From assembly GCF_001431525.1 (NCBI RefSeq), contig NZ_LDJH01000003.1, positions 1 through 64,000 on the forward strand: a stretch of DNA of 64,000 nt. The letters run 5' to 3'. This DNA comes from Stenotrophomonas koreensis (GTDB taxonomy: Bacteria > Pseudomonadota > Gammaproteobacteria > Xanthomonadales > Xanthomonadaceae). Below the pieces are notes generated by a model. It worked only from the letters and a program-made list of their open reading frames with translations. It was not told the origin of the DNA and did no database searches. The stretch's first letter is position 1. Each line of letters begins with the position of its first letter. The position numbers and the translations under genes were made by a program. Of the stretch, positions 37,640 to 46,406 are shown in pieces.

Positions 37640-38809
37640 TCAGTCCAGCACGCGGCAGAACACTGCCTTGAGGTAACGCGATTCCTGCACGTGGGCCATG
37701 AACGGATGGTCGGCACCGGCGCCGGCCACCTTCAGGATCTGGATCGTGCGGCCGGAGAAATAGGCCGCGCGGCGCAGCATGTCCAGGAACTGTTCCTCGG
37801 CCACCAGGCCGGTGCAGGAGAAGGTCGCAAACAGGCCGCCCGGCTTGACCACGCCCAGCGCCAGCTTGTTCATGTCCAGGTACTTCTTCAGCGCGGTGAT
37901 GACCTGGTCGCGATCGCGGGTCATCTTGGCCGGGTCCAGGATCACCACGTCGAACTGGTCGCCACGGTTGGCCGCATCACGCAGCCACGGGAAGATGTCG
38001 GCCTGGACGAACTTCGGCTTGACGTTGTTGAGCCTGGCATTGCCCTTGGCGATCTGGATCACGTCCTGGTCGATGTCCACGCCCAGCACCTCGGCCGCGC
38101 CACGGGCGGCGGCATACACCGCAAAACCACCGGTGTTGCAGCACAGGTCGAGCACGCTCTTGCCTTCCACCTGCTGGCTCAGCCACTGGCGGTTCTCGCG
38201 CTGGTCGGCGAAGAAGCCGGTCTTGTGCGCGCCGGCCGGGTCGGCGCGGAACTTCACCCCGTACTCGGTGATGACCGCCGGTTCGGTGGTGGTGTTGCCG
38301 TGGAAGTCGAAGCTTTCCTGCTTCTGCACGTGCTCATCGGCAAAGCTGTGGAAACGGCAGCCCGGGAACTGTTCGCGCAGGGCGTCATAGATCCACTCGC
38401 GGTGGCGGAAGGCACCGGCGGAGAAGAACTCGACCACGATCAGGTCGTCGTAACGGTCCACCACCAGCCCGGAAATGCCGTCACCCTCGCTGTGCACCAC
38501 GCGCCAGGCATTGGATACCGCATCAAGCTTGAGCACGTCGCGGCGCAGCTCGACCGCCTGGGCAATCTTGCGTGCGAACCAGGCCTGGTCCACGTCCACG
38601 TCCTGGCGGGTTTCCAGAATGCGCAGCGCAATGCGCGAATGGCCATTGTAGAAACCGCGGCCGATCCATTCGCCGTCCACGCCGACCACGTCGACGATGC
38701 TGCCCGGCTTGGGGCGCACGGTCGGCTTCTCGACCAGTTTCTGGAAGATCCACGGGTGGCTGGAGCGCCACGCGTTCTTGAGGCGTACGATGGGGTAGGC
38801 GGTATTCAT
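37640..38809 (-). CDS. rlmI: 23S rRNA (cytosine-C5)-methyltransferase, RlmI type
   Basis: A 389-residue methyltransferase for 23S rRNA. An N-terminal PUA domain (about 1-75, with WIFQKLVEKP and PGSIVDVV) precedes an RlmI-type Rossmann domain. SAM-binding motifs are VLDLCCNTGGFAVYAA and VLGVDIDQ. The catalytic region shows ILDPAKM followed by TFSCTGLVAEEQF, where the Cys in FSCTG is the expected nucleophile. The ATG at 38809 fits the family start. Confidence 0.9.
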   Translation of the reverse strand: MNTAYPIVRLKNAWRSSHPWIFQKLVEKPTVRPKPGSIVDVVGVDGEWIGRGFYNGHSRIALRILETRQDVDVDQAWFARKIAQAVELRRDVLKLDAVSNAWRVVHSEGDGISGLVVDRYDDLIVVEFFSAGAFRHREWIYDALREQFPGCRFHSFADEHVQKQESFDFHGNTTTEPAVITEYGVKFRADPAGAHKTGFFADQRENRQWLSQQVEGKSVLDLCCNTGGFAVYAAARGAAEVLGVDIDQDVIQIAKGNARLNNVKPKFVQADIFPWLRDAANRGDQFDVVILDPAKMTRDRDQVITALKKYLDMNKLALGVVKPGGLFATFSCTGLVAEEQFLDMLRRAAYFSGRTIQILKVAGAGADHPFMAHVQESRYLKAVFCRVLD

Positions 38810-38900
38810 CGGGCCATTGTAACGGCGCCACGCCCCTGCCACCGCAGCCCGTGCGTCAGGTGTTCATTGATCTTGCACGCAACTGTGGCAAAATCATCGC

Positions 38901-39034
38901 CCAGAAGGGGAGTAGCTCCCAGACGTTGTCGCCGTCAATTCGAGCCAGCCGGCTCCGGTGCAACGGCAGTTTCGCTGCGGCGAAACTGTGAGCGAGACCT
39001 TCGCCGTTGTGGCGAAGCTCTGTTCCCGGTCTCC
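38901..39034 (+). promoter_or_regulatory. yybP-ykoY manganese riboswitch
   Basis: The leader upstream of the TerC/Alx gene holds the conserved blocks of this riboswitch class: AGGGGAGTAGC (38906-38916), the central CGTCAAT...GAGCC...GGCTC segment (38933-38956), and GAGCGAGACCTTCGCC (38990-39005). A following hairpin, TTCGCC/GGCGAA (39000-39016), and a GGTCTC at 39028-39033 complementary to GAGACC (38994-38999) could form the alternative, aptamer-disrupting structure. Known members sense Mn2+ and turn on manganese exporters, which fits the downstream gene. Confidence 0.9.
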
Positions 39035-39100
39035 TTCGATTCCGTGTCCAGTTCTTGGCCAGAGCGGCTCCAAGATCCTATTTTCGAACGGAATTTTCCC

Positions 39101-40063
39101 ATGCATACAATCGGTAATCCATGGCTCTGGGGCGGCTTCATCGTCGTGGTCATTGTCGCCCTGCTGGCCGACCTGGTGCTGATGCGCCACGGTGGCCCGC
39201 ACAAGGTCAAATTCAAGGAAGCGCTGTGGTGGTCGATCGGCTGGGTCTGCCTGGCCCTGGCCTTCAATGCCGGCCTCTGGTACTACCTGAAGGAGACTAT
39301 CGACCTGGCCACGGCCAATACCCTGGGCCTGCAGTTCCTGACCGGTTACCTGATCGAAAAGGCGCTGGCGGTGGACAACATCTTTGTCTTCCTGCTGATC
39401 ATGAGCTATTTCTCGGTACCGGAAATCCAGCGTCAGCGGGTACTGATCATCGGCATCATCGGCGCGATCTTCCTGCGCACGATCATGATTTTTGCCGGTG
39501 CCGCGCTGGTCAATGAGTTCCACTGGATCCTGTACGTGTTCGGCGCCTTCCTGCTGTTCACCGGCTGGAAGATGTGGTCGGCCCATGGCGAAGAACCGGA
39601 TCTGAACGACAATCCGGCGCTGAAGTTCATGCGCAAGCACTTGAAGATCAGCACCGAGTACAACGGCAACAACCTGATGGTCGAAAAGGACGGCGTGAAC
39701 TGGTTCACCCCGATGTTCGTGGTGCTGGTGCTGATCGCGGTGACCGACGTGATCTTTGCCGTGGACTCGATCCCGGCGATCTTCGCCATCACCACCGACC
39801 CGTTCATCGTGCTGACCTCCAACGTGTTTGCGGTGCTCGGCCTGCGCGCGATGTTCTTCATGCTGGCCGGCATGGCCGACCGCTTCCACCTGCTGCCCTA
39901 CGGCCTGTCGATCATCCTGGGCTTCATCGGCATCAAGATGCTGTTGATCGACCTCTACAAGATCCCGGTCCCGGTCTCGCTGGGCGTGGTGTTCTCGATC
40001 CTGGTGATCACCATGATCCTGAGCCTGAAGATCCCGCCGAAGGAAAAATCGGGCGAAGGCTGA
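39101..40063 (+). CDS. TerC/Alx-family membrane protein, probable manganese exporter
   Basis: A 320-residue integral membrane protein with about nine helices. The TerC acidic signature appears twice, in EKALAVDNIFVFLLI and AVTDVIFAVDSIPAIFAI. The E. coli homologue Alx and others under yybP-ykoY control are linked to Mn2+ efflux. The 5' leader is that riboswitch, so expression should rise with manganese. The start ATG 39101 has GGAA about eight bases upstream. Classical tellurite resistance is a less likely role. Confidence 0.9.
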   Translation: MHTIGNPWLWGGFIVVVIVALLADLVLMRHGGPHKVKFKEALWWSIGWVCLALAFNAGLWYYLKETIDLATANTLGLQFLTGYLIEKALAVDNIFVFLLIMSYFSVPEIQRQRVLIIGIIGAIFLRTIMIFAGAALVNEFHWILYVFGAFLLFTGWKMWSAHGEEPDLNDNPALKFMRKHLKISTEYNGNNLMVEKDGVNWFTPMFVVLVLIAVTDVIFAVDSIPAIFAITTDPFIVLTSNVFAVLGLRAMFFMLAGMADRFHLLPYGLSIILGFIGIKMLLIDLYKIPVPVSLGVVFSILVITMILSLKIPPKEKSGEG

Positions 40064-40081
40064 CCGCCTGCGCGTAGCCAC

Positions 40082-40108
40082 CAACGGGCCGGCCTTGCCG
40101 GCCCGTTG
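40082..40108. terminator. Hairpin terminator after TerC/Alx gene
   Basis: A perfect 12-bp stem (CAACGGGCCGGC / GCCGGCCCGTTG) with a three-base loop starts 18 bases after the stop and is followed by a short T-containing stretch. It probably ends the riboswitch-controlled transcript before the rhomboid gene. Confidence 0.65.
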
Positions 40109-40180
40109 TCGTTTGCCTCACCACAGCGTTTCACCGCTCCGGCCCTTGCAAGCAGCCGCCGGCGGCACCATGCAGGGGCA

Positions 40181-40960
40181 ATGGACAACGCCGACCCGGC
40201 CGCACAGGCCCTGCACGACCGCCGCCGGCTATGGCGCGCCTTCAATGCCAGCCTCGCCTTCGTGGCGCTGCTGCTGGCCTGTTTTGCCGCCCAGCAGCAG
40301 CTGGACTGGCGGGCATGGGCAGTGGCCCCGCAAAGCCTGCCCGGGCTGCTCGGAATACTCGGCGCACCGCTGCTGCACGGCTCGCTCAAGCACCTGGCGG
40401 CCAATGCCACCGCCCTGCTGATCCTGGGCACCCTGGCCGGCAGTGTGTACCCGCGCGCCAGCCTGCGCGCCCTGCCGCTGCTGTGGATCGGTGGCGGTAT
40501 CGGTGCCTGGTGGCTGGGCACGCCGGGCAGCCATCACCTGGGTGCCAGCGGGCTGACCCATGCACTGATGCTGTTGCTGTTGACCCTCGGGCTGCTGCGC
40601 CGCGACCGAGCGGCAATCGCCACCGGCATGATCGCCGTGCTGTTCTACGGCTCGATGCTGCTCACCGTGCTGCCGGGCGAAGCCGGCATTTCCTGGCAAT
40701 CGCACCTTGGCGGGGCACTGGCCGGACTACTGGCCGGGCTGCTGCTGCGCAACCACGACCCGCGCCCGCCACGCCAGCGCTACAGCTGGGAGATCGAGGA
40801 AGAACAGACGCTGGCCGACCCTGCACTGGATGAAAGCCTGGAGCAGCGCGCGCCCGGTGATGTGCCGGTACTGTGGCAGCGCCAGCCCGAACCACGCGGA
40901 GTGGTGCTGCCGTTCCGCCGCCCGGAACGCGACGACCCGCCACCGCACCCGCCCGCGTGA
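40181..40960 (+). CDS. Rhomboid intramembrane serine protease
   Basis: A 259-residue membrane protease with about six helices. The catalytic dyad is S123 in GASG (121-124) and H175 in WQSHLGG, and the oxyanion-region motif HLAAN is at 71-75. Residues after ~195 form a polar Glu/Pro/Arg-rich cytoplasmic tail not needed for catalysis. ATG 40181 has GGGG just two bases upstream, an unusually tight spacing, so a start farther upstream cannot be excluded. Substrates unknown. Confidence 0.88.
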   Translation: MDNADPAAQALHDRRRLWRAFNASLAFVALLLACFAAQQQLDWRAWAVAPQSLPGLLGILGAPLLHGSLKHLAANATALLILGTLAGSVYPRASLRALPLLWIGGGIGAWWLGTPGSHHLGASGLTHALMLLLLTLGLLRRDRAAIATGMIAVLFYGSMLLTVLPGEAGISWQSHLGGALAGLLAGLLLRNHDPRPPRQRYSWEIEEEQTLADPALDESLEQRAPGDVPVLWQRQPEPRGVVLPFRRPERDDPPPHPPA

Positions 40961-40963
40961 GTG

Positions 40964-41986
40964 TCAGCGCGCCGCCGGGGCCTGCAGGGCGCGCACGCCC
41001 AGGGCCGGGTCATCGGTCATCAACCCATCGATGCCGGTCGCCAGGTAAGCCTGCATTTCGGCCACCGCCGCCACTTCCTGGCGCAGCCCCTCCCCGCTGA
41101 TCGGCAGACCGGCCGGCAGGTACGGCTGCTCCGGACGGAAGGTCCACGGCACCACCTGCAGCCCTAGGGCATGGGCGCGGCTGACCAGATCGCCCGGCGC
41201 GGCCAGGCGGCCGTCGGCGGTCCGTGCGATCACATGCCCGCGCTCCGGGCCGAGCACATCGGCATAGGCGGCAATCCCGGCCAGCCCGGCCGGGCCCAGC
41301 AGCTGGCCCTGGTCGCTGTCCACCAGCTGCAGCAGGGCGATGTTGCCGCCGCGCGGCACCTGCTGGCGCAGCTGTTTCAGGCTGTCCGCCTCGAAGGACT
41401 GCAGCACGATCGGTGCCACCCGGGTGTAAGGATCAGCGGCCAGCACCTGCAGCACCCGCGGCTCCAGCGCCAGCCCCAGGCTGCGGAAATAAGCCGGATG
41501 CTTGAGCTCCGGGGCCAGCCCGACCCCACGGCCGCTGCGCGCGACCTGGCTGACCACCAGCGCGATCACCTCTTCCAGGCGGGCCAGCTTGAACTGGCCA
41601 TCGAAGGCGGTGCCACGCAGCTCCGGCAGGCGCTCACGCGCGCGCAGCTGCTGCAGCTCCTCCCAGGTGAAGTCCTCAGTGAACCAGCCTTGCACCGATA
41701 CCCCGTCGATCACCTTGGTCGTGCGGCGGTCGCGGAACTGGCGGTGCTCGGCCACATCGGTACTGGCCGACAGTTCGTTCTCATGCCTGACCACCAGCAC
41801 GCCATCGGCGCTGGGCACCAGGTCCAGCTCGATGTAATGGGCGCCGTCGGCAATGGCCTGGGCATACGCCGGCAGGGTGTGCTCGGGCAGCAACGCACTG
41901 GCGCCACGGTGGGCGTAGATCCGTGCATCGGGCAAGGCTTGCGCCATCAAGGGACCTCCCAGGCACAACAGTCCAGCCAACACCAT
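40964..41986 (-). CDS. Periplasmic glycerophosphodiester phosphodiesterase
   Basis: A 340-residue GlpQ-type GDPD that hydrolyses glycerophosphodiesters to glycerol 3-phosphate and an alcohol. A short signal peptide (LLCLGGPLMAQA) is present. The active site shows H26-R27-G28, E53 and D55 (IELDLV) and H68 (VRHEN). The start at ATG 41986 gives the shortest signal; GTG codons about 13 residues upstream are alternatives. It converges with the rhomboid gene, with three bases between their stops. Confidence 0.9.
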   Translation of the reverse strand: MVLAGLLCLGGPLMAQALPDARIYAHRGASALLPEHTLPAYAQAIADGAHYIELDLVPSADGVLVVRHENELSASTDVAEHRQFRDRRTTKVIDGVSVQGWFTEDFTWEELQQLRARERLPELRGTAFDGQFKLARLEEVIALVVSQVARSGRGVGLAPELKHPAYFRSLGLALEPRVLQVLAADPYTRVAPIVLQSFEADSLKQLRQQVPRGGNIALLQLVDSDQGQLLGPAGLAGIAAYADVLGPERGHVIARTADGRLAAPGDLVSRAHALGLQVVPWTFRPEQPYLPAGLPISGEGLRQEVAAVAEMQAYLATGIDGLMTDDPALGVRALQAPAAR

Positions 41987-42192
41987 GCCACGACCCACCT
42001 GCCCCGCACACCACTTGCCTGCCACGTTGGTATTCCCTGCTAAAACCCGGATCAGTTTCCCAGAGCGATATGACCGCTTGGGGAAACCATGATGCAGCGC
42101 GCAGTTTACTTGCCACTGCGGGAACAGGAAAACTGCGGCAGCGCCGCGGGCTGCCGGCGTCAGCCCGGCACGGCCACCGCAGCGGGCAGAGC

Positions 42193-44865
42193 TCACAGCT
42201 GTTGCAGGCGGCGGCGGGCATGGGCAGCACCACTGCCTTGTGGCTGCAGCTCCAGGTAGGTGGCATACGCCTGGCGGGCACGGGCATGGTCACCGGCATG
42301 GAAGCAGGCATCGCCGAGGTTGAGGTAGGCCACCGCCCGCGACGGATCGATCTTCAGCGTGTTCTCCAGCCAGCGCACCGCCTCGGCGTAGCGTTGCTGG
42401 CGGTAATAGACAAAGCCGAGGTTGTTGGCGGCCTGGGCGAAATCCGGGCGCAGTTTCAGCGCTTCGGTCAGTTGTTCGGCCGCTTCGTCATAACGCTTCT
42501 CGCGGTACAGCTGCAGACCACGCTCATTGGCCTGCTGCGCACGCTGGCGGTCGCTCACCGTCACCGCCGCGGGAAGCACCAGAGTGTTGCGCCCGCCCTC
42601 CAGGTCGGCCACCGTCACCGGGGTGGCCGCGCTGCCGGCCACCCTGCCCTCCTGCGAAGCCTCGAGCCGGCCATTGAGCGCAATCGCCTCGGCCGAGAGC
42701 TGATCGGTGGTAGCGGTGAGGAATTCGGGATTTTCGGCCAGTTCAAAGACGAACTCGCCGCCCTGGGAGCCTGGCAGGCTGCCAAAGGCCGGGGTCTGCT
42801 GCGCAACCGCTGCGACCGCCGGTGCGACATAGGCCGCCAGCTCGGTACCGGTGATCAGGCCATCGCCATTGAGGTCGCCCTTGCCGGCCAGGGCCTGCAA
42901 CAGCACCCAGGTGAATACCGAATGGCCATTGGGTCCGCCATCGGCCACCTGCTGGTCACCACCACCGGCAGTGAGCATCTGTCGCGCGCTGCGGCGGGCG
43001 TTGTCACGCAGGAAGGCCGCCGGCGACGGCCCGGCCCGGGTCAGGCCCAGGCCGCTGTAGCAGGCATCCATCACGAACATCACATGCTTGGCGCGCAGGC
43101 TTTCGGCAATGTTCTGGATATCGGTCATCGCGATCGCATCGCGGGCAAAGTCGGCGGGGCGCGAATCCACCGGGATGATGTAGCCCAGGTCACGCCCAGA
43201 GGCCAGCCGTCGGGTGGCGCCATGGCCGGCGAAGAACACGAACACCCGGTCATCGCGGCCGGTACCGGCATCGGCCAGACGGTCGTGGAAGGCGGCCAGG
43301 ATGTTGTTGCGGGTGGCCTGGCCATCTTCCAGCACGATCACCTGCGAGGCCGGGAAGCCGAACTGGCCGGTCAAGGTGCTGGCAACGGCACGGGCGTCAT
43401 GCCGGGCATGTTCGAGCTTTGGCCAGTGTGCATAGTCGTTGATGCCGATGACGATTGCCCAGGAATTGGCATAGGCCGTGGTGACGGTGGCTTCGGCACT
43501 GGCGGCGGCACGGGCACGGCTGACACTGAACTCGCGGCCGTTCCAGCCGGCGAACTGGTAACCATCGGCAATCAGCCGGTCCAGGATCTTCGGCAGCGCC
43601 TTGACCGTGCGCTCGTGGATGTCATGGAACAGCACGATGCCGCGCTTTTCACGCTCCACCTGCTCCAGCACCCGCTGCACGATCGATTCAGGCACCGGGT
43701 CGGCCCAGTCCATCGAATCGATGTTCCACATGATCGATTTCAGCCCGGCTTCGGCCAGCAGCTGCATGCCTTCGGCATTGCGGGCGCCGTACGGGAAGCG
43801 GAACAGCGGCGCACGGCGCTGGTCGACCTGGCGCAGCAGGGTATCGGCGGCCATCACCTGGTGCTGCAGGTCCTTGCCCTGGCTGCGCGAGAGCTGGGCG
43901 TGGCTGAAGCTGTGGTTGCCCAGGGTGTAGCCCTCGGCACTGAGCTGGCGGCTGATGGCCGCCATCGGACCCAGCCTTGCCTGGCCATCCTCGCCCACCG
44001 TGCCCAGGTTGCGGCCGACCTGGAAGAACACCGCCGGCACGTCGTAGCGCTTGAGGATGGCGATGATTTCTTCGGTGTGGGCCCGGTGCGGGCCGTCATC
44101 AAAGCTCAGCACCACGGTGCGTTCGGGCAAGGAGCGGCCGAACAGCTCGCGCTGGCCATCGTCCATCGCCATCGGATAGGGCTCGACCACACCGAAGTCG
44201 CGCAGGATCGCCGTGCGGCTGTACCGGGTCAGCAGGTAGGCCTGGTAGTCCTGCCATTTCTCCCGCTTCAGCGCGATCGCACGGGTGCGCTGGAAGCGGC
44301 TGAAAATGTGCGTGAGTTCAGCGTTGTAGGTCCGTTCGACCTCGGCCAGCGCGGCCAGGTCCTCGTCCACGCGCTGGCGCAGCTTGACCGCCGGCAACGA
44401 GGAATCGGCCGCCAGGCGGTGGTGCAGGTCGCGCAGCACCTCGACAAAGGCCAGCCGATCGGCGTCATACAGCCCGGGGTCGGATTCGATGTAATCCAGC
44501 AGGGCCGCCAGCACCGACATCCGCTCCGGCCGGCCGCTGTCCAGCAATGCAGCAAACCCGTCGGCCACGGAGCGGCGCTGTTCCAGCGCCTGATGGAACA
44601 ACTGCTGGCCAACCGCGGTGGAGGTGGCGCGGTCGCTGGCCGACTGGTCCTGCTCGTCGGCCAGCAGCACGATGATGCGGCGATGCTTGTCCAGCAACTG
44701 CTGCAGTGCCGCCAGCAATGCCGGGTCCTGGGCACTGGCCACGACAGGCGCCTCGGCGGTGGCCTGCGGTACCTGTGGCGGCTTGTCGCTACAGGCCGCG
44801 AGCAACAATCCAAGCAGCAGCCCGGCCATACCCAGCCACGGGCGGACCATCGTTGTGGCCATCAT
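42193..44865 (-). CDS. Lipoprotein with polysaccharide deacetylase, caspase-like, EF-hand and TPR parts
   Basis: An 890-residue predicted lipoprotein (LLLAAC, Cys 25). After a helical region, a NodB-type deacetylase (about 245-440) keeps SFDDGPH (254-260) and NHSFSH. A caspase/C14-like domain (about 465-680) keeps the dyad H548 (AGHG) and C602 (MDACYSG). A canonical EF-hand loop, DLNGDGLITGTE, follows at 664-675, then two or three TPRs (about 785-890). Both active sites look intact. GGGA nine bases before ATG 44865 favours that start. From memory, orf900 beside the X. campestris origin is probably the homologue. Targets are unknown. Confidence 0.85.
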   Translation of the reverse strand: MMATTMVRPWLGMAGLLLGLLLAACSDKPPQVPQATAEAPVVASAQDPALLAALQQLLDKHRRIIVLLADEQDQSASDRATSTAVGQQLFHQALEQRRSVADGFAALLDSGRPERMSVLAALLDYIESDPGLYDADRLAFVEVLRDLHHRLAADSSLPAVKLRQRVDEDLAALAEVERTYNAELTHIFSRFQRTRAIALKREKWQDYQAYLLTRYSRTAILRDFGVVEPYPMAMDDGQRELFGRSLPERTVVLSFDDGPHRAHTEEIIAILKRYDVPAVFFQVGRNLGTVGEDGQARLGPMAAISRQLSAEGYTLGNHSFSHAQLSRSQGKDLQHQVMAADTLLRQVDQRRAPLFRFPYGARNAEGMQLLAEAGLKSIMWNIDSMDWADPVPESIVQRVLEQVEREKRGIVLFHDIHERTVKALPKILDRLIADGYQFAGWNGREFSVSRARAAASAEATVTTAYANSWAIVIGINDYAHWPKLEHARHDARAVASTLTGQFGFPASQVIVLEDGQATRNNILAAFHDRLADAGTGRDDRVFVFFAGHGATRRLASGRDLGYIIPVDSRPADFARDAIAMTDIQNIAESLRAKHVMFVMDACYSGLGLTRAGPSPAAFLRDNARRSARQMLTAGGGDQQVADGGPNGHSVFTWVLLQALAGKGDLNGDGLITGTELAAYVAPAVAAVAQQTPAFGSLPGSQGGEFVFELAENPEFLTATTDQLSAEAIALNGRLEASQEGRVAGSAATPVTVADLEGGRNTLVLPAAVTVSDRQRAQQANERGLQLYREKRYDEAAEQLTEALKLRPDFAQAANNLGFVYYRQQRYAEAVRWLENTLKIDPSRAVAYLNLGDACFHAGDHARARQAYATYLELQPQGSGAAHARRRLQQL

Positions 44866-44933
44866 CTGTTTCCATCCCTGGCAACCTTGCATGTGCAGCG
44901 ATTGTAGCGACTCACGCCGTGCCGGCCGTACGC

Positions 44934-46277
44934 CTACTTGCCGATGCAGAAACTGGAGAAAATCTTCCCGAGCAGGTCGTCGGCGGTCATCCGACCGGTG
45001 ATCTCGCCCAGCGCATCGTGGGCCAGGCGCAGCTGTTCGGCAGCCAGCTCCAGCACGTCGTGTTGCAGTTCGGCGGCGGCATCTTCCAGGTGCTGCTGGG
45101 CCTGGGCTATCGCTTCGACGTGGCGTTGGCGGGCGGAGAACTCGCCGTCCATCGCCTCGCCCGCGCCCTGCCCTGCCAGCGCGGCCAGGCGGGCGTGCAG
45201 CTGCTCCAGCCCTTGTCCACTGCGGGCCGAGACCCAGATCTGGTCGGCACTGTCCTGGGCCGGCCAGGCCGCAAGCAGATCGGCCTTGTTGTGGATGAGC
45301 AGACGTTGCGGCACACCCGCCAGCGCCCCGGCCACCGCATCCAGCCCAGCCTGCGGATCGGTGGCATCGACCACCACCAGGGCCAGGTCGGCCTGGCGGG
45401 TCTCCGCCTCGGCCCGGCGCATGCCTTCGCGTTCAATCACATCACCACCTTCGCGCAGGCCTGCGGTGTCGACCAGGGTCAGCTCCAGGCCGTCGATGTG
45501 GATGGTTTCACGCAGCACATCACGGGTGGTGCCGGCGATGTCGGTGACGATGGCCCGCTCGCTGCCGGCCAGGGCATTGAGCAGGGAGCTCTTGCCGGCA
45601 TTGGGCGGACCGAGCAGGACCACATGCAGGCCATCGCGCAGCTTGCGCCCGCGCTCGGCCGCCTGGCGCAGGCTGCGCAGCTGTTCGCGCACGCTGGCCA
45701 CACCGGCACGTACCTGGCTGCCGCCGAGGGTATCGAGCGGCTCGTCGGCAAAATCGATTGCCGCCTCGACATGGATGCGCAGGTGCAGCAGCTGCTCGCT
45801 GGCCGCATCGATGCGCCGGGAGAACACCCCGTCCAGCGAACGCCGTGCCGCCCGTGCCGCACGCAGGTCGCCGGCGGCAATCAGGTCGGCAATTGCCTCG
45901 GCCTGGACCAGATCCAGCTTGCCGTTCAGGAACGCGCGTTCACTGAACTCCCCTGCCCGCGCCAGCCGTGCGCCAAGCTCGCAGCAGCGGCTGCGCAGGG
46001 CCGCCAGCAGCACCGGGCTGCCATGGCCCTGCAGCTCGAGCACATCCTCGCCGGTAAAGCTGGCCGGGCCCGGGAAGTACAGCGCAATGCCATCGTCAAT
46101 CACCTCGCCGGCCGCATCCCGGAAGCGCGCATAGCGGGCCTGACGGGGTTGCAGCGCGGTGATACCCAGCCCCTGGGCAATGGCCAGCGCCTGCGGGCCG
46201 GATACCCGCACGATGCCGACCCCGCCCGGGGCCGGTGCCGTGGCGATGGCAGCGATGGTCTGCGAAGCACTAGACAT
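44934..46277 (-). CDS. mnmE: tRNA modification GTPase MnmE
   Basis: A 447-residue GTPase that with MnmG installs the 5-carboxymethylaminomethyl group on wobble uridine of certain tRNAs. The N-terminal folate-binding domain starts [18 protein letters not shown]. The G domain has [29 protein letters not shown] and NKADLL. The C-terminus ends in the catalytic FCIGK. The ATG at 46277 gives the standard N-terminus; a DnaA-box 9-mer lies four bases upstream. Confidence 0.97.
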   Translation of the reverse strand: MSSASQTIAAIATAPAPGGVGIVRVSGPQALAIAQGLGITALQPRQARYARFRDAAGEVIDDGIALYFPGPASFTGEDVLELQGHGSPVLLAALRSRCCELGARLARAGEFSERAFLNGKLDLVQAEAIADLIAAGDLRAARAARRSLDGVFSRRIDAASEQLLHLRIHVEAAIDFADEPLDTLGGSQVRAGVASVREQLRSLRQAAERGRKLRDGLHVVLLGPPNAGKSSLLNALAGSERAIVTDIAGTTRDVLRETIHIDGLELTLVDTAGLREGGDVIEREGMRRAEAETRQADLALVVVDATDPQAGLDAVAGALAGVPQRLLIHNKADLLAAWPAQDSADQIWVSARSGQGLEQLHARLAALAGQGAGEAMDGEFSARQRHVEAIAQAQQHLEDAAAELQHDVLELAAEQLRLAHDALGEITGRMTADDLLGKIFSSFCIGK

Positions 46278-46280
46278 ATC

Positions 46281-46289
46281 TGTGGATAA
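46281..46289. promoter_or_regulatory. Perfect DnaA box upstream of mnmE
   Basis: TGTGGATAA, the complement of the consensus TTATCCACA, lies four bases before the mnmE start. It is the same sequence as the boxes in oriC. It may be a DnaA titration or regulatory site, or chance. Confidence 0.5.
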
Positions 46290-46365
46290 CCTGGTGGAGA
46301 AAACCGGGATGATCGCCGCGCAGGCCTGTGCTGCCAAGCGATCCGCCCGTCTGATGACAGTGGAA

Positions 46366-46396
46366 AAAAACAAACCCGCCAGCGGGCGGGTTTGTG
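46366..46396 (-). terminator. Rho-independent terminator after yidC
   Basis: Read on the minus strand, a stem ACAAACCCGCC / GGCGGGTTTGT with a short loop is followed by a run of seven T residues, 11 bases after the yidC stop. It separates the rpmH-rnpA-yidC unit from mnmE, so mnmE probably has its own promoter or depends on read-through. Confidence 0.85.
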
Positions 46397-46406
46397 GTTT
46401 GGCGGC

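Noticed and set aside
41923..44907. A 994-codon frame antisense to the deacetylase-caspase gene
   Set aside because: No recognisable motif, His/Gly/Ala/Gln-rich shadow translation; the minus strand carries intact catalytic motifs.
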